Position numbers and translations under genes: made by a program. Source: Pseudomonadota bacterium (GTDB lineage: Bacteria; Desulfobacterota; Desulfarculia; Desulfarculales; JAHJDS01). From it: a stretch of 12,789 bases of DNA. Of this stretch, positions 12,553 to 12,789 are shown one piece after another. Within the stretch, counting starts at the first letter, position 1; each line of letters starts with the position of its first letter. The stretch lies in contig JAHJDS010000186.1 of assembly GCA_018812395.1 (NCBI GenBank), forward strand, positions 1 to 12,789. The letters are read 5' to 3'. Below the pieces are notes generated by a model, which did not search any database, was not told where the DNA came from, and saw only the letters and a program-made list of their open reading frames with translations.

Positions 12553-12789
12553 CTACCTGTCAAGGAAGCGAGGTCCGTTGGCCAGGCCCGACACGCCCCG
12601 GGCCAGGGCCGCGAATTCCGGGGGACTGAGCGTCTCCGCCCGGCGGCCCGGGTCGATCCCGGCCGCGTCGATGACCGCCCTGGCCCGGGCCTTGGGCAGC
12701 CCCAGGCCGCCGGCCAGCGAATTAAGAAGCGTCTTGCGCCGGGCCGAAAAGGCGGCCTTGACCACCCGGATGAACACCGCCTCGTCGCC
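12553..12789 (-). CDS. rsmA: 16S rRNA dimethyladenosine transferase, C-terminal part (partial)
   Basis: The last 78 residues of RsmA/KsgA, which uses SAM to dimethylate two adjacent adenines near the 3' end of 16S rRNA during small-subunit maturation. The catalytic Rossmann half lies beyond the right edge. The visible part has the family hallmark VVKAAFSARRKTLLNSLAG in the rRNA-binding C-terminal domain, followed by the short helices AVIDAAGIDPGRRAETLSPP and EFAALAR. The frame runs open to the window end (GDEAVFIRVV), so a GTG at 12777 is an internal valine, not a start. The gene ends with TAG 28 bases before the kinase ATG and is the upstream-most visible member of the operon. Confidence 0.93.
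   Translation of the reverse strand, partial: GDEAVFIRVVKAAFSARRKTLLNSLAGGLGLPKARARAVIDAAGIDPGRRAETLSPPEFAALARGVSGLANGPRFLDR

Noticed and set aside
12553..12777. Small complete protein starting at GTG 12777
   Set aside because: The frame is open to the window edge and matches the internal C-terminal domain of RsmA, so the GTG encodes an internal valine.

Overview
The window is a GC-rich bacterial chromosome segment. The coding strands are full of GGC, GCC, CGG and GGCC runs. Most genes have ordinary Shine-Dalgarno sites, and several have recognisable sigma-70-type promoters. The gene set and order (rsmA, deoxynucleoside kinase, panC, panD, metK, short-type ahcY), together with an AcuB-like CBS-ACT protein and a YkuD-DUF1287 envelope enzyme, suggest a Desulfobacterota (former Deltaproteobacteria) relative. 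That placement is inference from gene content, not a phylogeny.

Left part (1-4225). A TetR-family C-terminal fragment enters from the left edge. It is probably frameshifted at a T5 run next to a G8 run. Facing it is a stand-alone ABC-type AAA ATPase with a near-consensus promoter. Next comes an exported ankyrin-repeat protein with an NTF2-like tail, divergent from a CBS-ACT regulatory protein. An intrinsic terminator lies between the CBS-ACT gene and a carboxymuconolactone-decarboxylase-family gene, and its U-tract touches that gene's Shine-Dalgarno. A 66-residue lipoprotein follows, with its own promoter and two strong 3' hairpins, the second a textbook terminator.

Middle (4226-8039). A secreted SH3b-YkuD L,D-transpeptidase-DUF1287 fusion is divergent from a secreted DUF2225 zinc-ribbon protein, so this looks like a cell-envelope pair. 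Then comes an AT-rich island: a consensus -35 promoter and a one-TM protein of unknown function whose composition is unlike its neighbours. It is followed by about 565 bases with no supported gene. That stretch carries several inverted repeats of dispersed-repeat type and is the most accessory-looking part of the window.

Right part (8040-12789). Six genes lie on the minus strand, tightly spaced: rsmA (cut by the window edge), a deoxynucleoside kinase, panC, panD, metK and ahcY. Together they make pantothenate precursors, make S-adenosylmethionine (SAM), use it to methylate rRNA, and recycle S-adenosylhomocysteine (SAH) to homocysteine and adenosine. The kinase handles deoxynucleosides.

I found no CRISPR array, tRNA, rRNA, transposase gene or clear new defence system. 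The best candidates for something undescribed are the AT-rich one-TM gene with its repeat-filled flank, the envelope fusion protein, the exported ankyrin/NTF2-like protein, and the attenuator-like element at 3240-3307.
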